From a virus: DNA of 36,299 nt. The notes beneath the pieces are model-generated. The model saw nothing but the letters and a program-made list of their open reading frames with translations. It had not been told where the DNA came from and searched no databases. Numbering within the stretch: the first letter of the stretch is position 1; every line of letters starts with the position of its first letter. The DNA lies in the IMG/VR virus record IMGVR_UViG_3300042480_000715, positions 1 to 36,299 of that record; one strand, written 5' to 3'. The translations under genes and the position numbers were made by a program. This document shows, piece by piece, positions 20,206 to 28,562 of the stretch.

Positions 20206-20769
20206 TTACTTAGGAAATTTAGCCATCCAGTATTTGGTTCTTGGAGTGATGCCCTTCCATGAGGACCAATCGTCTCCACCATTTGTCATGTAGTATGCAA
20301 TCTCTGCATTCTTGACGGGATTGAATAACTCAGCGTTAGACTCAAGATCAAACTTAGTCCTACGATCAGGACCAAGGTTGTCGATCATATTAATTTGGAA
20401 CATACCATAAGACGAGTCTCCAGTCTTGTGGTTTCCGTTAAATGCTAATGGTCGTCCATTAGATTCCTTCTTGGCAACTGCCCAAGCCACAACAAGGTCT
20501 TTCCCCTTGAAGCCAACTAGCGAAAGCAGTTCCTTTAGTTCTAAATCAGTTAGAGAAACCTTATTTTCAAAACTCTCTAACTTTTTTGCCTTAGAAACCA
20601 AAAAAACCTCTTTCGAGGTGGTTTCCGATGTCTGAGCCTGTTCAAGGCTAAGATTGTTCTTAGTATCAAGACCTGAATCAGCATTGGCTCCGTTCGACAA
20701 AACAGTTACTAATGCTACGATACTGAGTGTGCTAATGATCTCTTTGTTTCTTTCGATAAATTTAATCAT
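20206..20769 (-). CDS. Secreted lysozyme/transglycosylase-like lysin
   Basis: 187 residues from the ATG at 20769, which has a perfect AAGGAGG; the ORF opens at 20838 without a ribosome-binding site. Residues 8-30 are a signal peptide or signal anchor (IISTLSIVALVTVLSNGANA). Residues 85-187 have a lysozyme-like fold: AWAVAKKESNG with the probable catalytic E102, then SSYGMFQINM and a Trp-rich end. It should cleave peptidoglycan, as an endolysin with its own export signal or a virion-associated lysin. It is the only minus-strand gene in the late region. Confidence 0.72.
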   Translation of the reverse strand: MIKFIERNKEIISTLSIVALVTVLSNGANADSGLDTKNNLSLEQAQTSETTSKEVFLVSKAKKLESFENKVSLTDLELKELLSLVGFKGKDLVVAWAVAKKESNGRPLAFNGNHKTGDSSYGMFQINMIDNLGPDRRTKFDLESNAELFNPVKNAEIAYYMTNGGDDWSSWKGITPRTKYWMAKFPK

Positions 20770-20858
20770 AGTTTCCTCCTTAGAAAACAATAACACCCTG
20801 GTAGGTGTTACTACCAAGTATAGCATGAGATTTTTCAAAAAACAACTTTAGAGGGTGG

Positions 20859-20871
20859 TATAATAAAGATT
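20859..20871 (+). promoter_or_regulatory. Leaderless extended -10 promoter
   Basis: TGG-TATAAT (20859-20864), 7 nt, ATG at 20872. Confidence 0.7.
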
Positions 20872-21420
20872 ATGCCACAATATGCATCTAACTATCCTAA
20901 TTCGCTTTCATACCCTATTGCCTCAGATCCCGTAAATGTACACGGAGATTTCAAGGTATTGGTAGATGCGTTAAATAATATTCTTCCCCCATTAGGATAC
21001 GGAGCAGCATATATTGATGTTAGAAATACCACAAACGCAGCAATTTCTCAGGGTACTCCAGTTTTTATTAGCGGAAGTGTTTCTGGAAAATCATTAGTTG
21101 AAAAATATAATCCATCAAGTGTTTCCCATAATCCAGATGTTCCAATTCTTGGTTTGGTAAAAAATGATATTGCAACAAACACCAACGGGCTTGTTATTGT
21201 CTCTGGAGTTATTCAAATGAATACAACAAATTTAGGTCCTGCTGGAACAAAAATTTATGTAGATAATAATGGGGCCCTTGTTGCAGGCCGTCCATCTACT
21301 GGACCAGCAAGATATATAGCAGTCGTTGCAATTCAAGCAACCCTTGCACTTGGAGGAATGTTAATTGTTCAGACAAAAGGCAACGGTACTTGGGGAGCAC
21401 TCAAAGACGGATTGTCGTGA
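20872..21420 (+). CDS. Tail-fibre/capsid-decoration-like beta protein
   Basis: 182 residues. Repeating beta motifs such as VFISGSVSGK, ILGLVKNDIATNTNGLVIVS and GTKIYVDNNGALV are typical of phage structural proteins and fibre repeats. No Cys. Leaderless start. First gene after the lysin; the following three genes are also structural-looking. Confidence 0.6.
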   Translation: MPQYASNYPNSLSYPIASDPVNVHGDFKVLVDALNNILPPLGYGAAYIDVRNTTNAAISQGTPVFISGSVSGKSLVEKYNPSSVSHNPDVPILGLVKNDIATNTNGLVIVSGVIQMNTTNLGPAGTKIYVDNNGALVAGRPSTGPARYIAVVAIQATLALGGMLIVQTKGNGTWGALKDGLS

Positions 21421-21432
21421 TATAATAACATT
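21421..21432 (+). promoter_or_regulatory. Leaderless extended -10 promoter
   Basis: TGA-TATAAT (21421-21426), overlapping the preceding stop; 6 nt to the ATG at 21433. Confidence 0.7.
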
Positions 21433-21822
21433 ATGGCTACCTTCAGAAATCAACCCACAGACTCTTATGCGCTAGGTTCAGCACCACCAGAAATTCGTTG
21501 GACTGTTGTTCGTGGAGATTCTGCAGCATTTCGTGTTTATGTAACCAATGATGCTAGAGAGCCACTTCTTCTTGATGATTGGGAAGTTGCTATGGATATT
21601 TATCGTCCTTCAACTGATGAGGTTGTTGTTTCTTTATCCCCTGAGCCAATTGAGTTTCAGGACACAGAAGGAAGTTTTACTGTAAACCTTACATCCTCTC
21701 AATCAGAACTTCTTGAGACAGGAGATATCTTCGACATCCAACTCACAGAACTTCTATCAGAAGGCAGAGTTTGGACGGTAGCCAAAGGGTCAATGGTTAT
21801 CCTTGAAGATGTAACTCAGTAA
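21433..21822 (+). CDS. Fibre/baseplate protein with RGD-type domain
   Basis: 129 residues. PPEIRWTVVRGDSAAFRVYV aligns with the 11785 product (MQWSVVRGDTGTLRVEF), and the total length is alike. A beta-sandwich attachment domain is inferred. The stop overlaps the next start (TAATG). Confidence 0.6.
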   Translation: MATFRNQPTDSYALGSAPPEIRWTVVRGDSAAFRVYVTNDAREPLLLDDWEVAMDIYRPSTDEVVVSLSPEPIEFQDTEGSFTVNLTSSQSELLETGDIFDIQLTELLSEGRVWTVAKGSMVILEDVTQ

Positions 21823-22067
21823 TGCCAACAAACCTAACCCCATTATCACAAGAATTTTACAGAACAACCCATAGGCTTGCTCATACACAGATTCAAGATC
21901 TTGATGTCAAAAGAATAAAGATCGATCACTTCCAGCCAAAGGCTAGGGTTCAAGAGGTTTTGCCGTTTAGAGTTCAGTTTATAAATGTAAGTGTGTTTGG
22001 ATACTCTAAAACAAATCCACCTCCAATTCCTCTTCAAGTTATTGGTTATAGTAACTATATTCTTTAA
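21822..22067 (+). CDS. Hypothetical small virion-region protein
   Basis: 81 residues: LTPLSQEFYRTTHRLAHTQI, then a basic segment and a hydrophobic end (PIPLQVIGYSNYIL). Not recognised. Coupled to the upstream gene by TAATG. Likely structural by position only. Confidence 0.55.
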   Translation: MPTNLTPLSQEFYRTTHRLAHTQIQDLDVKRIKIDHFQPKARVQEVLPFRVQFINVSVFGYSKTNPPPIPLQVIGYSNYIL

Positions 22068-22088
22068 TAGTACTATTAAAAGGGATGA

Positions 22089-22100
22089 TATAATCACTAC
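22089..22100 (+). promoter_or_regulatory. Leaderless extended -10 promoter
   Basis: TGA-TATAAT (22089-22094), 6 nt, ATG at 22101. Confidence 0.7.
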
Positions 22101-22547
22101 ATGGCCAAAGTATCAATTCCATCAGTTAAGGCTCTATTCCAAACAGGAGATAGACCTACTCAAGAAAACTATGAAGATTTAATCGATACCGCTTCCGCTC
22201 AAGCAACAGACTTGGGTTCAGCAGGTAACAATGAAAACACAATCACTGGTATTGAGAACGTAACTGTTGTTGATAACTTTGACGCTACAGTTTGGCGAAT
22301 GGTCAAGTATATTGTTTCAATATCAAAGACCACAGCAGGGGACAACAAGTTCTATGCAACCGAACTTACAATTCTCGTTGACGGTACAAATGTAAATGTC
22401 AGCGAATACGGAACAATCGACAATGATGGGAATATTGGCACCATTAATGTCTCTCGCACTGGAAATACCGTGGCCTTAACAGTCACTCCAGACCCAGCGA
22501 TCAAGCCAGTCACAGTTCGTTTCGCACGAATTGGACTTAAGGCATAA
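22101..22547 (+). CDS. Tail-fibre protein with beta head domain
   Basis: 148 residues. After a 50-residue helical start, residues 55-148 form a beta domain (AELTILVDG-like region FYATELTILVDGTNVNVSEY) shared with the C-terminus of the 22566 fibre (SKVLLTLDSSDNIAITEYG). This domain is common in phage tail-fibre proteins. Leaderless start; the ribosome-binding site of the next gene follows its stop. Confidence 0.65.
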   Translation: MAKVSIPSVKALFQTGDRPTQENYEDLIDTASAQATDLGSAGNNENTITGIENVTVVDNFDATVWRMVKYIVSISKTTAGDNKFYATELTILVDGTNVNVSEYGTIDNDGNIGTINVSRTGNTVALTVTPDPAIKPVTVRFARIGLKA

Positions 22548-22565
22548 TAAAAGGAGATATAAAAA

Positions 22566-24191
22566 ATGGCAACAGTAAATAAAGATTTTAAGATTAAGAG
22601 TGGACTCGTCGTTGAAGGCCTACAAGGTACAATCAACGGTGAGGTAATTCTTACAGAAAATGCAGGAGATCAATACATTCTTGATTTGATTGGTGGAGAA
22701 ACACTAGTCAAGTCAGTATCAAACCAGTTTGATGTTTCAGCAGGTGGAGAACTTTCACTTGATCGTACAGTGGTAGATGCTTATTATGATGAAGCAGGTT
22801 CAGCAGACGCAGCAGAAGCAGCAGCAAACTCTTACACAGATGGAAGAGAAGCAGCAATTACAACTGCTTACGAAGCATACGCTGATCAAGCAGAAGTAGA
22901 TGCTAAAGCATATACAGACACTCGTGAAACTGCAATCACAACTGCTTACGAGGCATACGCTGACACAGCAGAGCAAGATGCTAAAGACTACGCAGATGAC
23001 TTGATCAATGATGCATCAAACCTTTCAACAGAGGTTTGGTCAGCATACAAGACAGCAACAGAAATTAGCGTTGCTCAGACAGCAGCAGAGGCTTACACAG
23101 ACACTCGTGAAACTGCAATCACAACTGCTTACGAGGCATACGCTGACCAAGCAGAGGTAGATGCTAAGGCTTACACAGACACTGAAATTGCAGCACTTGT
23201 AGATTCAGCACCAGCACTTCTTGATACACTCAATGAGTTGGCAGCAGCAATTGGAGATAATCCAAACTATGCAACAGACCTTGCTACATCAGTAGGAACA
23301 AAGGTTTCAAAGGCTGGCGACACAATGACAGGTGCTTTGACACTTTCAGGTGCACCAACAAGCAACCTACATGCAGCAACAAAGGCATATGTTGATTCAG
23401 CAGAATCAAATGCAATTTCAACAGCATCATCAGATGCTACCTCAAAGGCTAATGCAGCACAGGCTGCAGCAGAGGCTACAGCATCATCGGATGCTACCTC
23501 AAAGGCTAACGCTGCACAAGCAGCAGCAGAAGCAACTGCCTCAGCAGATGCAACTTCAAAGGCAAATGCAGCACAAGCAGCAGCAATCGCACACGCAGAT
23601 GCACTTACAACAGATGATGTAGCAGAAGGAACAACACAGTACTTCACAGATGCTCGTGCTAAGTCTTCAGCAGCAAGTCTTTTGACTGGTGCTTCACTTA
23701 CAAACATTACAATCACAGGAACAGGTGCAGGACTTACTATTACCGCAGAAAACGGTGTAGCAGATTCTACAACAACTGATCTTGCAGAAGGTACAAACCT
23801 TTACTTTACAGATGCTCGTGCTCGTACTGCAGTAGATGGAACAAATCGTTCATTTACTTCAGTTGAGTTAAACTCAGTTGCTAAGCAGGTCGCAGCAACA
23901 CTTTCAGCACCAACAGCAGGAATCCAAGTAGCACACGCCTTCGCAAAGGCTGACTACCGTTCAGCAGAATACCTTGTAAAGGTTGCCTACGGAGCACATA
24001 CTGAAATATCAAAGGTCCTTTTGACACTTGACTCTTCAGATAACATTGCAATCACTGAATACGGAATTGTTGGAACAAATGGCTCAGCGTCATCAATTTC
24101 AGCAGGTATTTCAGGAGCAAACGTACAACTACAGGTAACAACCACAAACAATAACTCAACAGTTACTGTTATGGGAACACTTCTAGTTTAA
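22566..24191 (+). CDS. Long coiled tail fibre
   Basis: 541 residues, good AAAAGGAG ribosome-binding site. N-terminus MATVNKDFKIKSGLVVEG is shared with the 24227 product. The middle has repeats TRETAITTAYEAYAD and SSDATSKANAAQAAAEATA (Ala-rich coiled coil), and the fibre motif AGDTMTGALTLSGAPTSNLH followed by ATKAYVDS seen in phage fibres. Late repeats EGTTQYFTDARAK / EGTNLYFTDARAR follow. The last 90 residues repeat the beta head of the 22101 product. A trimeric side fibre is the natural reading. Confidence 0.78.
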   Translation: MATVNKDFKIKSGLVVEGLQGTINGEVILTENAGDQYILDLIGGETLVKSVSNQFDVSAGGELSLDRTVVDAYYDEAGSADAAEAAANSYTDGREAAITTAYEAYADQAEVDAKAYTDTRETAITTAYEAYADTAEQDAKDYADDLINDASNLSTEVWSAYKTATEISVAQTAAEAYTDTRETAITTAYEAYADQAEVDAKAYTDTEIAALVDSAPALLDTLNELAAAIGDNPNYATDLATSVGTKVSKAGDTMTGALTLSGAPTSNLHAATKAYVDSAESNAISTASSDATSKANAAQAAAEATASSDATSKANAAQAAAEATASADATSKANAAQAAAIAHADALTTDDVAEGTTQYFTDARAKSSAASLLTGASLTNITITGTGAGLTITAENGVADSTTTDLAEGTNLYFTDARARTAVDGTNRSFTSVELNSVAKQVAATLSAPTAGIQVAHAFAKADYRSAEYLVKVAYGAHTEISKVLLTLDSSDNIAITEYGIVGTNGSASSISAGISGANVQLQVTTTNNNSTVTVMGTLLV

Positions 24192-24226
24192 TAAAAAATA
24201 AAAATAGTTGGAAGAGGGAGCAGTAA

Positions 24227-24676
24227 ATGGCAACAGTCGATAAAGACTTCAAGGTCAAGAATGGATTAGTCGTAACTAACGGCGGTACATTCGGAGATGC
24301 AGTAACAGTAGGAGCACCAACTCTTGCTGATCATGCAGCAACTAAGGAGTATGTCGATAACCGATCAATGGCTGTTGGCTCAACTGCTCCTTCTTCACCA
24401 ACTAACGGAACACAGTGGTTAGATACTTTAACAAATAGAGTTAATTTTTATTACAATGGAACTTGGTATACCCAAGCAACTATTGATGATACAAATAATT
24501 TACCACAGCACATTCACGATACCGCAATTGATGGAACTGGCTTCATAGTATCCCAGTTCTATGAAGGTGGATCATTCAATAGCCCATTGGGTGTAGGTTT
24601 GGATGCAGGTGGCCCCTCTACAACAGAGTGGACAGTTGTATTCGATGGCGGTAGTGTAGTAGATAACTTCAATTAA
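24227..24676 (+). CDS. Short tail-fibre protein
   Basis: 149 residues with AGAGGGAG upstream. The start MATVDKDFKVKNGLVV matches the 22566 fibre, and GAPTLADHAATKEYVDNR is the same fibre motif. Then a small domain with TPTNGTQWLDT-like sequence (SSPTNGTQWLDTLTNRV, FYYNGTWYTQ), common at fibre ends. No glycosylation-type repeat. Confidence 0.68.
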   Translation: MATVDKDFKVKNGLVVTNGGTFGDAVTVGAPTLADHAATKEYVDNRSMAVGSTAPSSPTNGTQWLDTLTNRVNFYYNGTWYTQATIDDTNNLPQHIHDTAIDGTGFIVSQFYEGGSFNSPLGVGLDAGGPSTTEWTVVFDGGSVVDNFN

Positions 24677-24680
24677 AAAA

Positions 24681-24734
24681 TTGATGTTATAATAAGATAA
24701 GTTAATGGGCAGCCCCCATAAGGAGAATATATAA
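24681..24734 (+). promoter_or_regulatory. Promoter with structured leader
   Basis: TGT-TATAAT (-10 at about 24687-24692), then a leader with GGGCAGCCCCC and AAGGAG before the ATG at 24735. Confidence 0.5.
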
Positions 24735-26339
24735 ATGGCAACAAGAATGCAACAGCGCAGAGGTACTGCAGCACAATGGACGGCTGCAAACCCAATTCTA
24801 GCAGCAGGTGAGATCGGTTTTGAAACCGACACAAGTAAGTTTAAGATGGGTAATGGCTCATCTACATGGTCAGCATTACAGTACTTTGCTAATGCATCAG
24901 AACTAGCAGCCATCATCGGTGGCGACATGCCAGCACTTCTCAATTCTCTTGATGAGTTGGCACAAGCGATCAATGATGATCCACAATTTTATCTAACAAT
25001 GGGAACAAACCTAACAAACCACCAAAATGATACAACTATGATTCACGGTATTGTTGACACTGCTCTTCTTGCAACAACAGGAGATGTTAATACAGCAGCA
25101 ACAGGAGCAGCAGTAGCACTAGCAGCACACGAAGCAGATACAACAAATGTTCACGGAATTGCTGACACATCATTGCTACTAACTACAGCACATGAATCAG
25201 ACACAACAAACATTCATGGAATTGCAGATACTTCACTTCTAGCAACTACAGCAAATGTTGCAACTGCCTTATCTTCTGCTAGTTCAGCACTTACAGCACA
25301 CGAAGCAGACACAACAAATGTTCACGGCATTGCAGATACTTCAGTTCTAGCAACTGTTACAAATGTATCAACCGCTAAGTCAGAAGCAATTGCAGATGCT
25401 GCAACAGCAGCAGATGGCAAGGTATCAACACATAATTCAGACACAACAGATGTTCACGGTATTGGAGATACATCACTTCTAGCAACAACTTCAGACATTA
25501 CAGCACATAACCTAGAAACAGAAAATGTTCACGGAATTGCTGATACATCTGTTCTTGTAACACAGACACAACTTACAGATGCAGTTAACGGAGCAGTTGT
25601 AGACCAATCAACACTTGCTGGTGTTGGAATTGACTGGAATGCAACTTCAGAAGCATTTGATATTGATTCAACTGTAGCAACCAAGACATATGCAGATGAT
25701 GCAGTTTCAACACACAACTCTGACACAACAAATGTCCATGGTATTGCAGACACATCACTTCTTGCAACAACTGCAGATGTGGCAGCAGTTACAAAAACCA
25801 CACTAGGACTTGGAAATGTTGACAATACATCAGATGCTGACAAGCCAGTTTCAACAGCAACTGTAACAGCAATCGCAACAGCAAAGTCTGAAGCAATTGC
25901 AGAAGTAACAGCAGTTATTGATGGTGCACCAAACGCACTTAACACCCTTAACGAACTTGCTGCAGCACTTGGCGATGACGCTAACTTTGCTTCAACAGTT
26001 ACAGCATCACTTGCAGCAAAGGTAGATTCATACACACCAATTACACAAAAGACAGCATCTTATACTCTATCAACGCTAGATCACAGAGATGATTTAATTG
26101 AAATGAATTCAGCATCAGCACTTACATTAACAATTCCGCTAAATTCATCAATTGCTTACCCAGTAGGAACATCTTTAGATATTCTTCAAACTGGTGCAGG
26201 TCAAGTAACGATTGCTGGAGCAGCAGGAGTTACCGTAAATGCAACACCAGGTCTTAAGTTGAGAACTCAGTGGTCATCTGCAACTCTTTTCAAGAGAGCA
26301 GAAAACACATGGGTTGTCTACGGCGATTTGACAGCGTAA
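24735..26339 (+). CDS. Mtd-N-type adhesin with HGIADTS repeats
   Basis: 534 residues. Residues 1-50 (QQRRGTAAQWTAANPILAAG, IGFETDTSKFKMGNGSSTW) match the N-terminal domain of the Bordetella phage major tropism determinant family. The middle carries about seven VHGIADTSLLATT-like repeats spaced by Ala/Thr-rich segments. The C-terminal 100 residues are a beta domain shared with the 14415 fibre (TIPLNSSIAYPVGTSL, WVVYGDL). A trimeric receptor-binding fibre is likely. No adjacent reverse transcriptase or variable repeat was seen. Confidence 0.75.
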   Translation: MATRMQQRRGTAAQWTAANPILAAGEIGFETDTSKFKMGNGSSTWSALQYFANASELAAIIGGDMPALLNSLDELAQAINDDPQFYLTMGTNLTNHQNDTTMIHGIVDTALLATTGDVNTAATGAAVALAAHEADTTNVHGIADTSLLLTTAHESDTTNIHGIADTSLLATTANVATALSSASSALTAHEADTTNVHGIADTSVLATVTNVSTAKSEAIADAATAADGKVSTHNSDTTDVHGIGDTSLLATTSDITAHNLETENVHGIADTSVLVTQTQLTDAVNGAVVDQSTLAGVGIDWNATSEAFDIDSTVATKTYADDAVSTHNSDTTNVHGIADTSLLATTADVAAVTKTTLGLGNVDNTSDADKPVSTATVTAIATAKSEAIAEVTAVIDGAPNALNTLNELAAALGDDANFASTVTASLAAKVDSYTPITQKTASYTLSTLDHRDDLIEMNSASALTLTIPLNSSIAYPVGTSLDILQTGAGQVTIAGAAGVTVNATPGLKLRTQWSSATLFKRAENTWVVYGDLTA

Positions 26340-26371
26340 TACAAAATTCAATAAGAAATTAGGAGATACAA

Positions 26372-27310
26372 ATGGCAGCAGGTAAGAAGATAGGTAAAAA
26401 GTCCCAAGCGTCAAATGACTTTTTGGAGCCTTTAGCACCAACAGGTGTTTCAGCAGCAAATGTAGGAACAGGAAGAGCATTTAATAATGGTGCAGCCACT
26501 GTTTCTTTTTCTTTACCAGCACTTTCTCCTGCTGCCACATCTTTTACAGTAACAGCAAGCACAGGACAGACAGCAACTGGAGCATCATCTCCATTAACTG
26601 TAACTGGAATTGCTTCGTCAGCAACACCAACATTTACAGTAACAGCGACTAACGCTGCAGGAACTTCTGCTGCATCTGCTGCATCTGCTGCAATAACTAT
26701 TACAACAGTACCAGCAACTCCTTCAGCACCAGTTGCTACAGCAGGAGTAGATCAGGATACAGTTACTTGGACAGCACCAGCAAATGGTGGATCTGCGATA
26801 ACTAGTTATACCTGGGCATCATCAGATGGAAAGGGAGCCACAACAGCAGGAACTTCGGCATCACCTACCCAAGAAGCAAATACAGCACAGACATATACAG
26901 TTTATGCAACAAACGCTAATGGTAACTCTGCAGTGTCACCAGCATCTAATAACGTAACTACTATTGCTCCGTTCTTCCCATTCTTCCCATTCTTCCCTCC
27001 ATTTTTCCCACCATTCTTTCCGTTCTTCCCATTCTTCCCCCCATTCTTCCCACCGTTCTTCCCGTTCTTCCCACCATTCTTCCCACCATTCTTCCCGTTC
27101 TTCCCACCGTTCTTCCCACCATTCTTCCCATTCTTCCCACCATTCTTCCCATTCTTCCCGTTCTTCCCATTCTTCCCACCGTTCTTCCCATTCTTCCCGT
27201 TCTTCCCACCGTTCTTCCCACCAACCTTCTCTAGCAGTGGTTGTTCAGGATGTATCAGAAGTTATTGCTGGCAAGCATGTCCTGGTTGCTGCGGTAGTTG
27301 TGGATGCTAA
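26372..27310 (+). CDS. Fn3-domain fibre with Phe-Phe-Pro repeat and Cys tail
   Basis: 312 residues, AGGAG ribosome-binding site. After a basic start, two fibronectin-III-like domains fill residues about 22-197 (for example VATAGVDQDTVTWTAPANGG). Residues 200-283 are only Phe and Pro in FFP/FFPP units, about two dozen FF pairs. The end, CSGCIRSYCWQACPGCCGSC plus GC, is nearly the tail of the Pro-Thr fibre at 14415. A Phe/Pro rod of this length is unusual. The Pro residues are candidate hydroxylase substrates; the Cys tail could crosslink or bind metal. Structural/virion location inferred. Confidence 0.7.
   Translation: MAAGKKIGKKSQASNDFLEPLAPTGVSAANVGTGRAFNNGAATVSFSLPALSPAATSFTVTASTGQTATGASSPLTVTGIASSATPTFTVTATNAAGTSAASAASAAITITTVPATPSAPVATAGVDQDTVTWTAPANGGSAITSYTWASSDGKGATTAGTSASPTQEANTAQTYTVYATNANGNSAVSPASNNVTTIAPFFPFFPFFPPFFPPFFPFFPFFPPFFPPFFPFFPPFFPPFFPFFPPFFPPFFPFFPPFFPFFPFFPFFPPFFPFFPFFPPFFPPTFSSSGCSGCIRSYCWQACPGCCGSCGC
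26965..27225 (+). repeat. Pyrimidine-rich TTCTTCCCA repeat tract
   Basis: Near-tandem TTCTTCCC(A/G) units encoding FFP/FFPP. The coding strand is almost all C and T. All other frames over it are artefacts. Confidence 0.85.
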
Positions 27311-27315
27311 TAAAT

Positions 27316-27346
27316 ATGTTATACTATACTAAAGGAGATCTAAACT
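27316..27346 (+). promoter_or_regulatory. Promoter and ribosome-binding site
   Basis: TGT-TATACT followed by AAAGGAG before the ATG at 27347. Confidence 0.5.
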
Positions 27347-27775
27347 ATGTACGCAATAATTGTTAAAGATACTGAAGATACCTATGATGTAATCTCAGCA
27401 CTTAGAACTACGGAGGAAGTAAGAGCCTCTCTTGATTCTGAGTGGGATAAAGGTCTTCCTGTAGTTGGTATGAACATAACAGACCATAAGGCAACAGCCA
27501 CAAAAGGCTCAACATGGAATGGGACATCATTTGATGGAACTGCAAACGAAGGCTTTTTAGCACTATCACAAGCAGAAAAAGACTCATACAAGCAGTATGC
27601 CTTCCTGTGTGAAAACAAGATTATTCACAGAATGAGTATTGACTCTGATAATGAGAAGGCAGAACTTTATGATGCAGCCTTTTCTGGCGAAGTTTTCTTG
27701 GTAAAGTGTGCTTTTGCAGTTAATGGAACAAAGGTTTCATACAATCAAGTAACCAGAGAAATCTCACCAGTTTAA
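27347..27775 (+). CDS. Hypothetical late protein
   Basis: 142 residues beginning MYAIIVKDTEDTYDVISALR, with ATATKGSTWNGTSFDG and FLALSQAEKDSYKQYAF; C-terminal beta strand pattern. Not recognised. One gene after the FFP fibre and before the hydroxylase cluster; a fibre chaperone or small virion protein is possible. Confidence 0.55.
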   Translation: MYAIIVKDTEDTYDVISALRTTEEVRASLDSEWDKGLPVVGMNITDHKATATKGSTWNGTSFDGTANEGFLALSQAEKDSYKQYAFLCENKIIHRMSIDSDNEKAELYDAAFSGEVFLVKCAFAVNGTKVSYNQVTREISPV

Positions 27776-27782
27776 TAAAAAA

Positions 27783-27816
27783 TATCTAGACAATTGTTTT
27801 GTGATATAATATAATC
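27783..27816 (+). promoter_or_regulatory. Promoter of the hydroxylase cluster
   Basis: TAGACA, then TGA-TATAAT and an overlapping second TATAAT; the leader carries AAAGGAATAGGG before the ATG at 27849. It probably drives the packed genes up to 35586. Confidence 0.55.
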
Positions 27817-27848
27817 ACAACTAAAACAAAGGAATAGGGAAATAATTT

Positions 27849-28562
27849 ATGACAACTTATGATGAAAATGAGACCCCTTGGTTTACTAAGGATAGATCAG
27901 AAACTGCAGTAAACAGATATCCATCAAGAACTATTGAAAACAATGTTTTAGTTGAAAACCCAGCATTAGGAATCAATCTATATAGAAACGTATTTTCAAA
28001 AGAAGACTCTGAAAGATACATAAAGATTCTAGAGTCAAATCTTGGCGGGAATGGTAAATATAAATGGTCAGAAGCAAAAGTAACTAATTCTGATGTTCCA
28101 ATTAAGAAGGCCAGAGATGCAGTAGACTTTAGATTTAAGCAAGAAAACTTAGGGCCAAGAGATGAACATAATTCTGAACTTATTGATCTTCATGAAGAAA
28201 TTTATCAAAAGTTAAAGTTGTGCGTTGATGATTATGCTAGATATTGGGGTATCAATGTTGTATATTATGAGGCATTTAACTTTGTAAAATACGAAGGACA
28301 AGGAACTCACTTTAACATACACGCAGACCACGGCCCAATGTACAACTGTACAGTGTCTGCTGTTATCTACATTAATGAAGACTATGAGGGTGGCGAAATT
28401 AGATTTCCAAGAATGGACAACTACACACATGCTCCAAAAATAGGAGATATTGTTCTCTGCCCATCAAACTATATCTATGAACATGCTTCATTGCCTATGA
28501 AAGAGGGAACAAAGTATTGTGTTGTCGTAATGACAGACATTAATGAACTAGGACACAAGTAG
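27849..28562 (+). CDS. 2OG/Fe(II) oxygenase, prolyl-hydroxylase-like (no. 3)
   Basis: 237 residues. H158-A-D160 and H212 bind iron; the 2OG site is K222, as in collagen-type prolyl 4-hydroxylases. Core block VIYINEDYEGGEIRFPRM. It is close in sequence to the 29340 product (shared EAFNFVKY, HADHG/HHDHG and YNCT). First gene of the downstream modification cluster; its stop overlaps the GTG of the next gene. Confidence 0.88.
   Translation: MTTYDENETPWFTKDRSETAVNRYPSRTIENNVLVENPALGINLYRNVFSKEDSERYIKILESNLGGNGKYKWSEAKVTNSDVPIKKARDAVDFRFKQENLGPRDEHNSELIDLHEEIYQKLKLCVDDYARYWGINVVYYEAFNFVKYEGQGTHFNIHADHGPMYNCTVSAVIYINEDYEGGEIRFPRMDNYTHAPKIGDIVLCPSNYIYEHASLPMKEGTKYCVVVMTDINELGHK

Noticed and set aside
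26961-27332. Arg-Gly and Ser-His repeat ORFs
   Set aside because: Other frames of the TTCTTCCC repeat that encodes FFP.
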